36,352 nt of DNA from Xenococcus sp. MO_188.B8 (GCA_030065615.1 JASJDR010000046.1:1-36352), one strand, 5' to 3'. Counted from the first letter of the stretch, positions 1 through 10,900 are shown. Notes: generated by a model from the sequence alone, not told the origin. Program-made: numbers and translations.

Positions 1-252
1 ATTAGCGAATCTTATATTTCAATAGCTTCAACTACCGATAATTGCAACTATCGGCACTTTTTAAGACGAAACTATAAGGGATGTAGGGTACTGATAATTT
101 TCGCTTAATTTTTATTGAGAAAAGCCTTAGTAACTGAGAATCAACCCCTAGTTATTGCGAAAAATCCATAACTAGAAATTATGAATTTGTCGAGATGTAT
201 CAACCTCTATTGAGATGTCGGATTTGTAGTTATAAAAAATACAAATCTCAAA

Positions 253-316
253 CCCAGTCTGGACAAGCATTTAAGGTCGATATGACCCTAAAATGCGCGA
301 ATCGTGGTCATCCCCC
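253..316. repeat. Solitary Tn3-type transposon end (remnant)
   Basis: This stretch resembles the right end of the Tn3-family element that ends at 7991. Both read GATATGAC, then xxTAAAAT, then CGAATCGT, and finish in CATCCCCC, and the similarity extends about 25 bases inside the usual 38-bp terminal repeat. The end faces right and stops at 316. I see no partner end or transposase nearby, so it is probably the relic of an older related insertion. A small open frame at 195-404 runs through it and is not considered a gene. A hairpin (GATTTGTA at 221-228 with TACAAATC at 240-247) lies just inside. Confidence 0.6.
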
Positions 317-834
317 AGCTTCTCAACAATCTGGTGCTTGTCATGCACACCTCCATGAAGGCCTAAATAGAAGATTCGCCCCATATAGTGCAGCCTGTCG
401 CTGAAACCCTTGCTGTACAATTAATACAGTGATTTGATTTTTAAGGATTAGCGATCGCTAAAACATAAGTTACATGACAACCAGCGTAAGGCGGGACAAA
501 AAGAGATAAAAAATCAAAACCTTAACCTAACCTTAACCAGGTTGCACTTTATCGCACGAACCTTCTATATAGGGGCCTTTGCAGTTAAAGAATCATAAAA
601 GACTAATCCATAAAACTGTCAGATTTGGCAAGTTTAGAAATTTAATTATTAATTAACAATAAACACCATTGCTTTGCATCTAGCACTTCCGAACAAAAGT
701 AGATGTCGTCACTTACTGCAACCGTTTAGAAAAGATGGTGTAGAAGCGTGATATTCTGATCGTGAAATAAATGCACCCCTGCGGTATTCCACTACCCAGG
801 AGCGTAGGTCAACCTCCGAAACAGGTCAACAAAA
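317..834. other. Gene-free leader of the replication gene
   Basis: No convincing gene was found here. Visible items are a HIP1 octamer near 450, two copies of CCTTAACC (520-527 and 531-538), and two copies of AGGTCAAC (806-813 and 823-830) directly before the TTG start of the replication gene. The short direct repeats could be Rep binding or control sites, but there are too few copies to call an iteron array. Confidence 0.35.
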
Positions 835-2826
835 TTGAATAATAATTCAGGTACAAGTGTAACGACTTCTCCCTCTAGAAGTAAAGACCCCCTCTCTAAA
901 AAACTCGCAGAATTCTTCCCTCATCTCCAAGATGCGATCGCACTCTTCACGCAAGGATGGAAGACGCTCAAGCATCCCCTACACAAAGCTTTGCTCTTTC
1001 AAAAACATCGCAATCCAAACCAAATAATTGGGGTGAGATTTGGCAAAGAAACAAAATATCTAGCTGCGGACATAGATCGCTTATCTTCAATTCATCCAGC
1101 CAAAAATCCGATGGGATATGGAAAATTTCTGGATGCGATGGAAAGAATCGGACTCTGCCGACATATTTCTTTACAATCTTCCTGGAGTGGCGGACTGCAC
1201 CTTTACTTTTCTCTGCCTAAAAAAGTAAACACCTACGATGCCGCTTGTCTGATTAAATGGGCTTGCCTCAAAGCAGGTTTAATTATTACCCCTGGTCATC
1301 TAGAACTATTCCCCAACACCAAAAATTACGTTCCTTACAACCCAAAGAACCCCAATCAGCAATTCTCCCTCTACAACGGATTGCGCTTACCCTGTCAGCC
1401 AGGAACGGGGTCATTCCTCCTAGATTCAGACTTCAATCCAGTAAGCGATCGCATCGAAACCTTTCTCGATTGGGCAGAACGAGATGCCCAAGGACAAGAC
1501 TTCGCCAAATTCAAGCGACTGCTCAAAACAGCCAGAAAGAGACTCCAGAAACTAGAAAAAAGAATCCACAAAAAACTTTCCCAAAACGCCCAAGAATGGA
1601 AAAAAGACCTAGAAACAATCATCACCACTGGTTGGACGGGACATGGAGAAACCAATGACCTCCTATCTCGCATGGTACGTTACGCCATAGTCTTCTTAGG
1701 AGAAACAGGAAAATCCCTGAGAAACTGGGTCAAGCAAGTAGCTACCAATGCCCCTGGATACCAAAAATGGTGTCGTCACCGTCATGAAATAGACAAAAAA
1801 ATCGAATACTGGTGCAGGTCCACAGAAAACAACCAGCGATATTTGGCTTACCGTAGCTTCCCAGGGCGCGATCGCACCTTTAAACAAGACTACCCAGAAG
1901 CCTTCGATAAAGTTACCCAACCAAAAGAACCAAACCAAAACCAACTAAAAGCCCAACAAGCCACCGAAAGAATCAAACAAACCGTAGCCAAATTAGAAGC
2001 CGAAAACAGATTTCCTCAAGGTGCGGTAGAGAGAACCATCGCGATCGCCACCGAGAGTCAAAAAATATTCGGCACGGCTATCTCCAAATCCACCCTGAGA
2101 AAGCCTCATAACTTAGCCCAATGGCATCCCAAACACAAACCAGAACTACCTTTAGATAGCGAAATCTCCCAAACCCAGACAGCGACGGAAGTTTCCTACA
2201 CCCCAAAACCCAAAAGTGAAAAAAATGAACAGCCTCAAACCCAGACAGCGACGGAAGTTTCCTACACCCTAGCCCCTATGAAGTGTGTGGGGCAGTTAGA
2301 GGTTCGGACAGAGGATTTAATTCAGGAGCAAGCCCCTCCAAGGCTTGCCTCTCAACCTGAAAATTTAGAAATGTCCGAACCTCTGACGCGCAAAATTTTA
2401 AATCCTCAACCAGCTTCAGAAGAATCTCATAGCTCAACAGAAATGGGTCAAATTCCCACGAAAGAGTCTGGCAAGTGTAATTCATCAATCGAGCAAAAAC
2501 AAGATGAAAATCAGCTAATTTCAACCCAATCTCATTCAACAACAAATTCAACAGCAAATCAATCATTAGCGGAGCGATCGCCCAAATCTCTTTTGAGTAA
2601 ATACCGAGAAATTATTAAAGTTCGCTGTGTGATCGAAAAGAAAGTTAGAACGACGACCAGAGAATATCTTCACGCTGCTTATCCTGGAATTAAAAATATA
2701 CCTCCTCGTGGATTAAAAGCCAAGATCGAATCTCAATCTAGAGCTAGACTTTTTTGGTCATCGGGAATTCCCGAACTAATGAAGCGAGCGGAAGAAATTT
2801 GGTTGGAGTTAGGAGATGAATGGTAA
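835..2826 (+). CDS. Primase-like plasmid replication protein (putative)
   Basis: A 663-residue protein whose first 200 residues look like an archaeo-eukaryotic primase (AEP/PrimPol) fold. It has an acidic pair in LAADID (D79, D81), the motif SGGLHLYF (118-125, H122), then GHLELFPN (E157) and NGLRLPCQPG. Proteins of this type start DNA synthesis on plasmids and mobile elements, so a Rep role is inferred from the fold, the position beside partition-type genes and the lack of a chromosomal context. Residues 400-600 are low-complexity and rich in Q, T, S and E, and include an in-frame duplicated block. The last 75 residues are basic and probably helical. The start is TTG, because an in-frame TAG at 805 blocks extension and no earlier ATG exists. 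Four HIP1 sites lie inside, so it looks native to a cyanobacterium. The family assignment is by motif only. Confidence 0.6.
   Translation: MNNNSGTSVTTSPSRSKDPLSKKLAEFFPHLQDAIALFTQGWKTLKHPLHKALLFQKHRNPNQIIGVRFGKETKYLAADIDRLSSIHPAKNPMGYGKFLDAMERIGLCRHISLQSSWSGGLHLYFSLPKKVNTYDAACLIKWACLKAGLIITPGHLELFPNTKNYVPYNPKNPNQQFSLYNGLRLPCQPGTGSFLLDSDFNPVSDRIETFLDWAERDAQGQDFAKFKRLLKTARKRLQKLEKRIHKKLSQNAQEWKKDLETIITTGWTGHGETNDLLSRMVRYAIVFLGETGKSLRNWVKQVATNAPGYQKWCRHRHEIDKKIEYWCRSTENNQRYLAYRSFPGRDRTFKQDYPEAFDKVTQPKEPNQNQLKAQQATERIKQTVAKLEAENRFPQGAVERTIAIATESQKIFGTAISKSTLRKPHNLAQWHPKHKPELPLDSEISQTQTATEVSYTPKPKSEKNEQPQTQTATEVSYTLAPMKCVGQLEVRTEDLIQEQAPPRLASQPENLEMSEPLTRKILNPQPASEESHSSTEMGQIPTKESGKCNSSIEQKQDENQLISTQSHSTTNSTANQSLAERSPKSLLSKYREIIKVRCVIEKKVRTTTREYLHAAYPGIKNIPPRGLKAKIESQSRARLFWSSGIPELMKRAEEIWLELGDEW
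2170..2269 (+). repeat. 34-bp direct repeat inside the replication gene
   Basis: Positions 2170-2203 and 2236-2269 are identical 34-bp copies beginning CAAACCCAGACAGCGACGGA. They are 66 bp apart, so the frame is kept and the peptide QTQTATEVSYT is duplicated in the linker between the primase-like domain and the C-terminus. Confidence 0.8.
2298..2384. repeat. Nested inverted repeats inside the replication gene
   Basis: AGAGGTTCGGACA at 2298-2310 is the exact reverse complement of TGTCCGAACCTCT at 2372-2384. Between them GCAAGCC and GGCTTGC form a second stem with a seven-base loop. Two nested hairpins in the coding linker of a replication gene could act at the DNA or RNA level (single-strand origin, transcript structure), but this is speculative. 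Confidence 0.6.
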
Positions 2827-3038
2827 ATGCCCAAAAAAATAAGAGAGTTGAAAAAGCTACTGACACAAGCAGGATTTAAACAAATTCCCAAACGAGGCAA
2901 AGGTAGCATACCATGTGGGCGCATCCTCTTTACAATGGAAGAATAACCCTTTCGGGTAAAGACGGACAAGATGCCGAACGCTACCAAGAAAAAGATGTAA
3001 ATAGAGCTATCAAAGAGGTGAGAGACAATGAATCTTAA
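2827..3038 (+). pseudogene. hicA: HicA-type mRNA interferase toxin, frameshifted
   Basis: The frame from ATG 2827 reads MPKKIRELKKLLTQAGF and then PKRGKGS, the typical HicA start (dsRBD-like RNase toxin). It then goes out of frame and stops after 39 codons. From 2933 the next frame resumes with MWAHPLYNGRITLSGKDGQD and later AIKEVRDNES, the usual HicA C-terminus, ending at TAA 3036-3038. Adding one C in GGTAGC/ATACC restores GSHTMW, so the lost base lies in the codon of the histidine that is catalytic in HicA. The rebuilt gene overlaps hicB by 11 bases, as in normal hicAB operons. Either the toxin is inactivated or this is a sequencing error. Confidence 0.8.
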
Positions 3039-3249
3039 ATATCAAATGATTATTCAGTGGAGCGAAGAAGATAATCTATATTTGGTAGCTTTACCTGACT
3101 TTCCAGGGCAACAATGGTCTACTCATGGAAAAACCTATGAAGAAGCAGCAATCAATGGTAGAGAAGTTCTAGAGCTAATGATTGAATCCTATGCAGAGTC
3201 AAATGAGCCATTACCAGAACCGACCGTAGTAAATGAAGTAGCTGCTTAA
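3028..3249 (+). CDS. hicB: HicB-type antitoxin
   Basis: A 73-residue protein with the HicB fold signature: a partial RNase-H-like domain reading YQMIIQWSEEDNLYLVALPD, then an FPG turn, then GKTYEEAAINGREVLELMIE. HicB binds and neutralises the HicA ribonuclease and usually represses its own operon. It is short, and I see no C-terminal HTH or RHH domain, as in the minimal HicB class. The gene starts inside the end of hicA, so the pair would be translationally coupled. Since hicA is frameshifted, hicB may now be an orphan antitoxin. Confidence 0.85.
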   Translation: MNLKYQMIIQWSEEDNLYLVALPDFPGQQWSTHGKTYEEAAINGREVLELMIESYAESNEPLPEPTVVNEVAA

Positions 3250-3273
3250 GGAGAATTTCAGACCTACAAAATT

Positions 3274-3302
3274 CTGCGGGAACGAATAAGATGTTCCCGC
3301 AG
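3274..3302 (-). terminator. Strong hairpin between convergent hicB and NTPase gene
   Basis: CTGCGGGAAC at 3274-3283 pairs perfectly with GTTCCCGCAG at 3293-3302 around a nine-base loop. On the minus strand it is followed by AATTTTG, so it fits a rho-independent terminator for the minus-strand gene. It overlaps that gene's last codons and lies only 25 bases after hicB, so it may act in both directions. Confidence 0.5.
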
Positions 3303-4706
3303 ATAATACGCTCTACTTGATGCAGTTTCAACTATGGCATTTAGTAGAATAAAACACGATTCATGTATTTTTCTTGGTAACGCTCCTGGTCGATCTACTT
3401 GTAAAAAACGTTGTATCGCTCTTTCTAAATAAAATGCTGCATTAGCTCCAGAAAGTAATTTACCTTTTTCACTTTCTTGCTGATGTTTTGAAAGGACATG
3501 TAATCCTTCCTCAAAAAAAATTGATGGAAAATGATACATGAGAGCAGCTAAGGCTCCAAATACATCTGCATTCTTCCCTGTATTGGCAACAAACTCAAGA
3601 ATATGATTCTTGCCCAGAGCTATATCTCGATCTTGATTTTCGTAGTCAATTTTTTGCCATTCTACGTCAGCTTTTAGAAAACCAATCAACAAACCGCGTC
3701 GATTCTCTTTCCCTCTTCTACTGGATGTGCTTTTCCTAAGACTAATAGCTATCTCCTGTAGTTTTTGAGACATCTGTTGCCAAAAACACCAATAAGTTTC
3801 TATCTTGTTATTTTTTTCGGCTTGAACAGCAACACACATATCAAGATAACGTATGAATTTTGGAGCAGTGTCACAGCCGATTCTTAATAGCTCAATATAT
3901 TCTCCAAACTCAGAATTATTCAAACAGATCAAGTGTTTGGCAAGACACTTTGCAAAGGCATGTGTTGTCTCGTAATGAAACTCTATATCTTTATTGCTTT
4001 TGGATTGATTGTTTTTCGCTTGCTCCGATTGAAATATCAGTTCGAGTATTTGCGACAATAAACTAACATGACTAGGCTCTGTCGAGCCATACGGAACCAT
4101 CAAACAAGGAATTAAAAGATAATAGGCTCTATGGGATTCAAGCTTAATTTGCTCAAAATTTGTAGCGAGCATTCCTTTTGCCATATGTTCTCGAAAACTA
4201 TCTTTCCGTTTCTGTAGTTTTAGTGCTTCAGCTTCCCTTTCTTCATCATCTGATGAGTAATAAGTTTTTCTAGCCTGACAATGATTGTCCTGTAGAAAAC
4301 GTGCATATTCCACCGCACCTTCAATTAATTTTTGAGCAAACTCACTGTCTCTATCCCAAAGATACTCTCTAATACCGTTGCCTGCTCCTACTTGAACATA
4401 TTCTTGTGCGTGTGTCAGTGAAATCGCGATTAATTTCTTGATTTGAAGCTCTGTTTCATCATCTTCAGTAAAATCTAACGGAATAGAAAGTACCGAAGCC
4501 GAAGCTGCTGCTCCATCAATATCGATTTTGTTACCGTAAATATTGTCTGTATCTGCGTTTTGTATTGCTGATGGCACAACTAACTCAACGCACCATTTAA
4601 TATCATCTTCTTCTGATTCATCGGAATAATTTCGCAGAAAAATAGCAGCAGCAGTCACAATACTGCCGTAATGCATATCTAATGTATAAGTAGACTTTCC
4701 AGCTTG

Positions 4707-4711
4707 TAAAA
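4707..4711. repeat. Target site duplication TAAAA, left copy
   Basis: The five bases TAAAA precede the left transposon end. The same five follow the right end at 7992-7996. Five-base duplications are the hallmark of Tn3-family insertion. Confidence 0.9.
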
Positions 4712-4749
4712 GGGGGATGGCAACGATTCGTGAATTTTACTGTCATATC
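4712..4749. repeat. Left 38-bp terminal inverted repeat
   Basis: Identical, in reverse complement, to 7954-7991. It begins GGGGG and its inner end reads GTCATATC. Confidence 0.93.
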
Positions 4750-4799
4750 ACCCTCAAAACCTTGATTGGCAATAGTTTGAGTCTCTAGGAAAAACCACA

Positions 4800-4992
4800 C
4801 AAATATTACCTCGAAAACATGATTAACTCTCTGGTAATAGCTTTCCCATAAACTAAGGCAAGAGACGAGTTAAGAAACAAAATCAGAATTAAATCTAAAA
4901 TGACTTGTTAAATCGGGTAAAACACTGCCGAGAATAACTTCATTTCGGCAATATATACTGAAAGTAGGTACGAGAGCATGAGGTTTTGACCT
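4800..4992. other. Possible resolution site upstream of the tnpI remnant
   Basis: No gene was seen here. TGCCGA and TCGGCA face each other around 13 bases near 4927-4951. TnpI recombinases of Tn4430-type elements use an inverted-repeat core next to their gene, so this is the natural place for one. The match is short and is only suggestive. Confidence 0.25.
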
Positions 4993-5330
4993 ATGCTACA
5001 AACAACTGCTGAAGGTTCTTTTTCGGCAAAGTTATCTTCATCAAATCATCCTCCAGTTAAACAAGCCTATTCAGGAGAAAGAGAATATCTGTTGACCCAC
5101 GAAGTTGAGGAATTAATGACGGCTGCTCGTCATGTGGGAAGACATGGACTTCGAGATGCCACGATTATTTTACTGATGTTTCGTCATGGACTACGCAGTG
5201 CCGAATTAGTAGCCCTCAAATGGTCGAGTGTAGACTTCAAGAATGGTTATCTGGCAATACATCGAGTTAAACACGGACACGATAGCATTCATCCTCTTCG
5301 TTCTCCCGAGCTGCCAGAACCAAAAATGAC
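4993..5330 (+). pseudogene. TnpI-like tyrosine recombinase, N-terminal fragment
   Basis: From ATG 4993 the product resembles the intact recombinase encoded at 31326-31970: HGLRDATIILLMFRHGLRSA here against HPLRDSTLILMAYRHGLRVS there, then ELVALKW against ELVALRW, and HPLR in both. It contains the first catalytic arginine (HGLRSAEL), but after HPLRSPEL the similarity stops where the transposase frame begins. The histidine/arginine box and the tyrosine are missing, so it cannot be active. An open frame continues to 5367 in a sequence that belongs to tnpA in the next frame. Here the gene points the same way as tnpA, whereas in the second element the two genes are divergent. Confidence 0.8.
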
Positions 5331-7922
5331 TTGGCAGATATCATCAATGTCGCTATTGAAGAGTTAGTTCATCATCGTTACGAACTGCCTGTATTCAATA
5401 CTCTGGTTAGAGCAGCAAAGCGAGTCAGAGGAACTGTGGATAGGGCTTTCTATCAACAAGTCAGCCAATCTCTCAACCATGAAGAGTATAAACAGTTAGA
5501 TTCATTATTTACTACCACCGAACTCAATTCTAAAACACCCTGGCTGGAACTAAAACAAGACCCTGGTAAACCTATTCTGAAGAATCTTAAAGCATTAGTC
5601 TGGCGGTTAAAGTGGCTATGCCAACTCAATATTTATCAGGATGCTTTATCCTATATTCCCAACGTCAAACTCAAGCATTTTGCCACAGAAGCGATGAGTT
5701 TAGATGCTGCCAGGATGAAAGAGCTAGAAACCAACAAACGCTACACTCTAGCTGCTGCCTTGATAGCTACTCAATCCGCACGTACTTTAGACGATCTAGC
5801 AACGATGTTTATCAGGCGGATGCAGAAAATTCACGTCAAAGCCAAAGAAGCTCTAAATAAGTATCGGGAAGAATATCAAGCTCGAACCGATAGATTAATC
5901 AGCACCTTTAGAGACGTAATTGTGGCTTACTCTACAGAAGGCGAAGTACAAGAAAGGTTTAGTGAAATAGAGAATGCTTTGGGAGAAAATCCCGACCAAC
6001 TGCTGACAGAATGTGAAGCTCATCTAGCTTACACTGGAAACAATTACTATCCCTTTCTTTGGCGTTTTTATCGTTCCCATCGAGCCATACTGTTTCAGAT
6101 TCTCAAACAGGTTAAATTACGCTCGACGACCCAAGATAAATCAATTGAGGCAAGCATTCAGTTTCTGACCGACCATCAGGGAAGTAGAAAAGATTGGCTA
6201 GATGCTGTCAAAATAGAAAACAATCAAGCCATTCAATTGCTCGATTTAGAGTGGATTCCCCAAAAGTGGTGGCAGTTAATTACCAATCAAAAAACTAAGA
6301 AATTCTATCCAAACTCCATTAATCGCAGATACTTTGAGATGTGCGTTTTCTCTCAGGTGATGTGGGAATTAAAGTCAGGAGACTTGTATGTGGAAGATAG
6401 TGACGCTTTTGCCGATTATCGCACTCAACAGATTGACTGGGCAGAATATGAAGCCAATATTGATGAGTTTGGTAAGTTGGTAGAGCTACCTGTAGAACCC
6501 AAAGCGTTTGTAGCTCATGTCAAAAATTGGTTGCTAGAGATAACTAAAGAGACAGACCAGTCTTTTCCCAATAATCAATCCGTTCGTTTAGAACAGGGCA
6601 GACCAGTTCTCAAGCGACCGAAAAAGAAAGTTGATTCTAAAAAGTTAGCCAAAATTGAATCCCTGATTGAAAATCGCATTAAACCAGTCAATCTATTGGA
6701 TATCCTGACTGATACGGAATTATGGCTCAACTGGACTCAATATTTCCGTCTGTTGTCAGGACATGACTCCAAGATAGAAGATTCAGTCAGTAGATATTTA
6801 GCAGCTACTTTCTGTTATGGATGTAATCTAGGGTCTTCTCAGACAGCCAATTCTTTGAGTAACTTCGATCGCAAACAGATAGCTTATGTCAATCAGCGTC
6901 ACATTGGTTTGCCATCTTTGGAGAAAGCAATTTATAGAATCATCAATGCCTATAATCGCTTCTCTCTGCCTAAGTTTTGGGGGTCAGGGAAAAGAGTCTC
7001 CGCCGATGGAACTAAATGGGATATTTACGAGCAGAATCTTCTGGCTGAGTACCATATTCGCTATGGGGGTTATGGAGGTATTGGTTACTATCACGTCAGC
7101 GATACCTATATTGCTTTGTTTTCTCACTTTATCCCCTGTGGTGTTTGGGAAGCAGTCTATATTTTGGATGGACTGCTGAAAAATACTTCGGAGATTCAAC
7201 CCGATACAATTCATGCGGATACTCAGGGACAAAGCTCTCCTGTATTTGCCTTGGCTTATTTGTTGGGGATTAAATTGATGCCACGCATTCGTAATTGGCA
7301 GGATTTGACTTTGTGTCGTCCCGACAAGCAGGTTCGCTATGACCACATTGACGAACTATTTACCGATGTCATTGATTGGAAGCTAATTGAAACCCATCTG
7401 CCCGATATGCTGCGAGTGGTTTTATCGATCAAGGCAGGCAAGTTTACGGCTTCGACTATTCTACGAAAATTAGGAACCTACAGCCGTAAGAACAGACTAT
7501 ATCAAGCATTCAGCGAATTAGGTAGAGCTATCAGAACTGGCTTTCTGATGGAATATTTAGGCAGTCAGGAGTTGCGTCAAACCATTCAAGGAGCTTTGAA
7601 TAAGAGTGAAGCGTTCAATGGTTTTACGAAATGGGTTGGTTTTGGCAATGCGGGAATGATTCAGCTCAATTGTCGAGAAGAGCAGCGTAAAATCATTAAA
7701 TACAATCATTTAGTCTCTAATTGCCTGATTTTCTACAATGTCTTTGAGATTAGCCGAATCTTACAGGAGTATATTCAAGCAGGAAATACGATTGAAGAGG
7801 AAATTATTGGCGCGTTAAGTCCCTATCTGACAAAACATATCAACCGTTTTGGGAGTTACAGCCTCAATCTAAATCGAAAACCTCCAGCACTTGATTTTGA
7901 ATTCTCCCTAATTCCTAGTTAA
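5331..7922 (+). pseudogene. tnpA: Tn3-family transposase TnpA, N-terminally truncated
   Basis: The frame from TTG 5331 (MADIINVAIEELVHHRYELP) encodes 863 residues and aligns with residue 140 onward of the intact 984-residue TnpA of the second element (NPADLINVAIEMLVKDRYEL). The DDE catalytic parts are present: ADGTKWDIYEQ, HADTQGQ and NKSEAFNGFTKW. The missing start normally holds the domain that recognises the terminal repeats. The frame stays open upstream into the tnpI remnant, which marks the deletion junction near 5310-5330. Probably inactive on its own. Confidence 0.85.
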
Positions 7923-7953
7923 TGAAACTCAGTCAGAGCAAAGCTTTGAGGGA

Positions 7954-7991
7954 GATATGACAGTAAAATTCACGAATCGTTGCCATCCCCC
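7954..7991. repeat. Right 38-bp terminal inverted repeat
   Basis: It begins GATATGAC on the plus strand and ends CCCCC at 7991, where the second TAAAA copy (7992-7996) follows. Confidence 0.93.
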
Positions 7992-10900
7992 TAAAAGTTC
8001 TAGTAGTTCTCTTGCTTCTGAGATTACCTCTTTCCATGTTTTTAAATATTTGTCTGCCAAAGATTCGCCATCAGAGATATCCTTGATAAACAAATTAAAT
8101 CGACAGAAGCGAGAAAATAAATCGGTTTGTTCCTGAGTTTTTTGCTGGATTTCATGCAAATTTGGTTCTAGCTCTTGGGGTTTGATTAAAATTCGATTAT
8201 TTTCTCGATCTTCTTTAAATTGCCAATTACGAGTGTCTATCCTCTGAAGTAAAAAATGAAGGAGTTTATTTTGATGAGCTGAGGAGCGTATTGTATCCAT
8301 AGCAGCAAACACATCATCTTTGCTTAACTGTAAAAGCTGAAGATCTATCGCCAAGGTTTCTAGAGTTTTTTGCCTCCAAGGACGTTGTGAAGCTACACGT
8401 CTTTCCTCTTCACAGACTCTAGAAAGTGCATCTCTTCTCAATCCGAGCCAATTAATATCCCTTTTATAATCGTGAACAGAACGCTGTGTGTCCATAAAAT
8501 ATAATTCGGCAGTTCGCAGAAGCGGTAGTGCATATCTTCCAAGTTTTGCGGGAAACCCTGTTGCTACAGAAGCCAATACTGCTGTTGGCATCACAGAGTT
8601 GGTGTTACGCAAAATATAGTCAAATATCCACTCTAGCTCCTCTTGAGATTGGAAATATTTCGTGTAGCTTATTAACCAATTTTCCAGTGCCATCAATGCC
8701 GACTGAAGCAAATTTGGTAAAATAGATATTCCTCGATAACCGCTCCACAAACGAGAAGAACAATATTGATTGACTCTTGTGCCGTCGTTGAGTTGAATAG
8801 TGAGCTGTTTGATTATTATTGGGGGCAATATTTCTGTTAGCTCTGATGAGTGCTGTTTGGGAGCGTCTAAACCAGAATTAATATATTGTGTTGTTGTTGT
8901 GTTTAGTAATTTTAAAATAAAGTCTAGTCCTTTTTTGGGATGAAATTTTAATAGATATTGAAAAGGACCTCTAGCACCACTAGGAGGATAAAAATCAAAC
9001 TTATATTTGTAAACTCCAAAACATTCTTCAACTTCCCTGTCGTAATTTATTGTTTGTGATTGAAAAAGATTTGTATTGTATTGTTTTATCAAACATACTT
9101 GTAGAAAAAGCATCATTATTATGCTTGGAGAGTATTTACAGAAAAAGGCGGATTCAAAACTTTGAAAGGCAATATTGCAAAGATCCTCAACATAACTCAA
9201 TCGCTTATTTTCAGCAGCAAAGATATCTTCAATTAGAAGATTTAAAAACTCTTGAGGGATTGCAGGGGAAGTTTTAATAATGATTTTGAGCAGCTTTTTA
9301 CGCTCGCCATCATCTTGGTATAAATCTTTTAAAGGATTTAAAAGATGAAGTGCTAGTAATCCTGTTTGACGTGCCAATTCTGGTATTTCTTCATTGATAT
9401 TAAATATTGATGCCCAATCGCTTAGTACTGCCGTTATGTGCGGTGTCAATTCCTCCGAAACCAGGTTTCTCGATTTAAATAAAAAGCCGATGATTGCTTT
9501 CCATCCATTGCCATAAGGCTTGAGGTAAAGGGTATCTACGAGATTATTTCGCTCCTCTCCTGTCAAGATCGGATCTGGTGTTTGACAGGCTATGCGAAGA
9601 ATAAAACAAAAACGCTTCAAAAGTTCTCCGTCATTCAATAACAGTCGTTCCTTTAACAATGAGAGAAATTCATCGGGGTTATCTCCCTGAAGCAGGGCAA
9701 CAATAGCTTCATCCTGCCAGTAACGCTGAATATTCCCATCCTCTAAAATAGACAAAATAAGATCGTTTATATTGTCGCCGTATCTCAATTTTTGGTGTAG
9801 CCACAAACGGAATGCACGGCTTATTGCTGGTTCATCACCGATCGCATCAAGAAAGGTATGGACGTTTTCAGAATAACTTTGGTAACTTTCTTCTATGTAT
9901 TGCTCCAAAGCCCAGTCTTCAAGTACATCGTGAGCTGGACTGACAAGTCCGTATTCCAAATTTCGAGAAACGAGGTTATCTTCTTCTAGCTTTAGTAAGG
10001 TATCTTCATCAAACTGTACCTCTGGCACGCCATAAACCATTTGCTTGGCTCGTTTGATAGCAATATCTATAAAGCAGCGTTTGCGCTTTAATGGCATACC
10101 ACCCGTTCGTTCTTGTTCCTTAGCAATTACGTTTCGCCATACAGCAACTCTAAATTCTTTTTCACCATCCTCATTTTTCAACTCTGCTCCCGCTTCAATT
10201 ACTCTACACGCCAAATCTGCAAAGAAAGGAATCTTCAACAATGGTTGTAAGGCTTGGTTTTTGGCAAGCTGCTGTAAGGGTTGAACTTGTTCGTACAAAC
10301 TTCGGATTTGATTTTGACTAAATCCTTGTAACGCCAGAGTCGAGAAATTGATACCAGAAGGTTGAAGATAATTGAAAGATATTGGTTGATATGCGTAATC
10401 GCGACCAGTAGCAATTACAGTCCAGCCCTGGTTTTGATTTAGCAAATGTAGCAAGTCGCTGAAGGCATTAGTGAAATTCAACTCTAAAAGCTTTTCTAGC
10501 GACTCAATAATCAAATATTTTTTGGGCATTAAAGCAAAACCTGCTTCTAGCTCAGTAAGCGTTCCTCTCAAACCAATTGTTGAAAATACATTGTCCAAAT
10601 GAGGTTTATCTAAATCCTCAATACGCAAGCAAAAGATAGGAGCGCGATTACCTATATATTCTGAAAATTTTTCGATTAGACTTGACTTCCCCGAACCACG
10701 TTCACCAGAAACGAAAATGAAATTAGACGTTTCCGTCATTTCCAGAAATTCAGCAAATAAATCCGATCGTTTAATATGAACTCCACCAATAGTAGTCTTG
10801 ATTCCACCTAAAATGTAACGCCCATGATCTCTAAGCTTTTGAACATCTGCTGACCAATCAAGAGATGTAACCGTATCGAATGTAGTCCTAATGTCTGCGG

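Larger units (their letters stand above)
3264..4711 (-). pseudogene. C-terminal part of an Avs-like NTPase, split by a Tn3 element
   Basis: The open part from ATG 4676 encodes 470 residues of mostly helical, repeat-like sequence with no enzyme motif that I recognise. Reading upstream from that ATG the same frame stays open for ten codons (QAGKSTYTLD) up to the transposon end at 4712. Across the transposon it joins exactly, codon for codon, to the 1222 host residues of the minus-strand gene at 7992-11657 once one copy of the TAAAA target duplication is removed. So this is the C-terminal 480 residues of a protein of about 1702 residues. In Avs proteins this part is a helical repeat sensor for phage proteins, and that role is inferred here from position only. 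Whether the ATG at 4676 is ever used is unknown. Confidence 0.85.
4712..7991 (+). mobile_element. Tn3-family transposon, internally deleted (3280 bp)
   Basis: The element is bounded by perfect 38-bp terminal inverted repeats starting GGGGGATGGCAACGATTCGT (4712-4749 and 7954-7991), the length and GGGG start typical of Tn3. With one mismatch the match runs on to 47 bases. Flanking TAAAA copies show a simple transposition event into the Avs-like gene. Inside are the N-terminal half of a TnpI-like tyrosine recombinase and a TnpA that lacks its first 140 or so residues, joined by a deletion near 5315. No passenger gene is present. It probably cannot move on its own, but both ends are intact and could be acted on in trans by a matching transposase. 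Confidence 0.93.

Noticed and set aside
195..404. Open frame of 69 codons
   Set aside because: It runs straight through a Tn3-type terminal repeat and has no protein-like features.
4618..4800. Minus-strand frame crossing the left transposon end
   Set aside because: It is formed by the junction of the terminal repeat with the split NTPase gene in another frame.
7929..7991. C-terminal 20 residues of the NTPase N-terminal frame as native sequence
   Set aside because: These codons come from the transposon end, not from the original gene.
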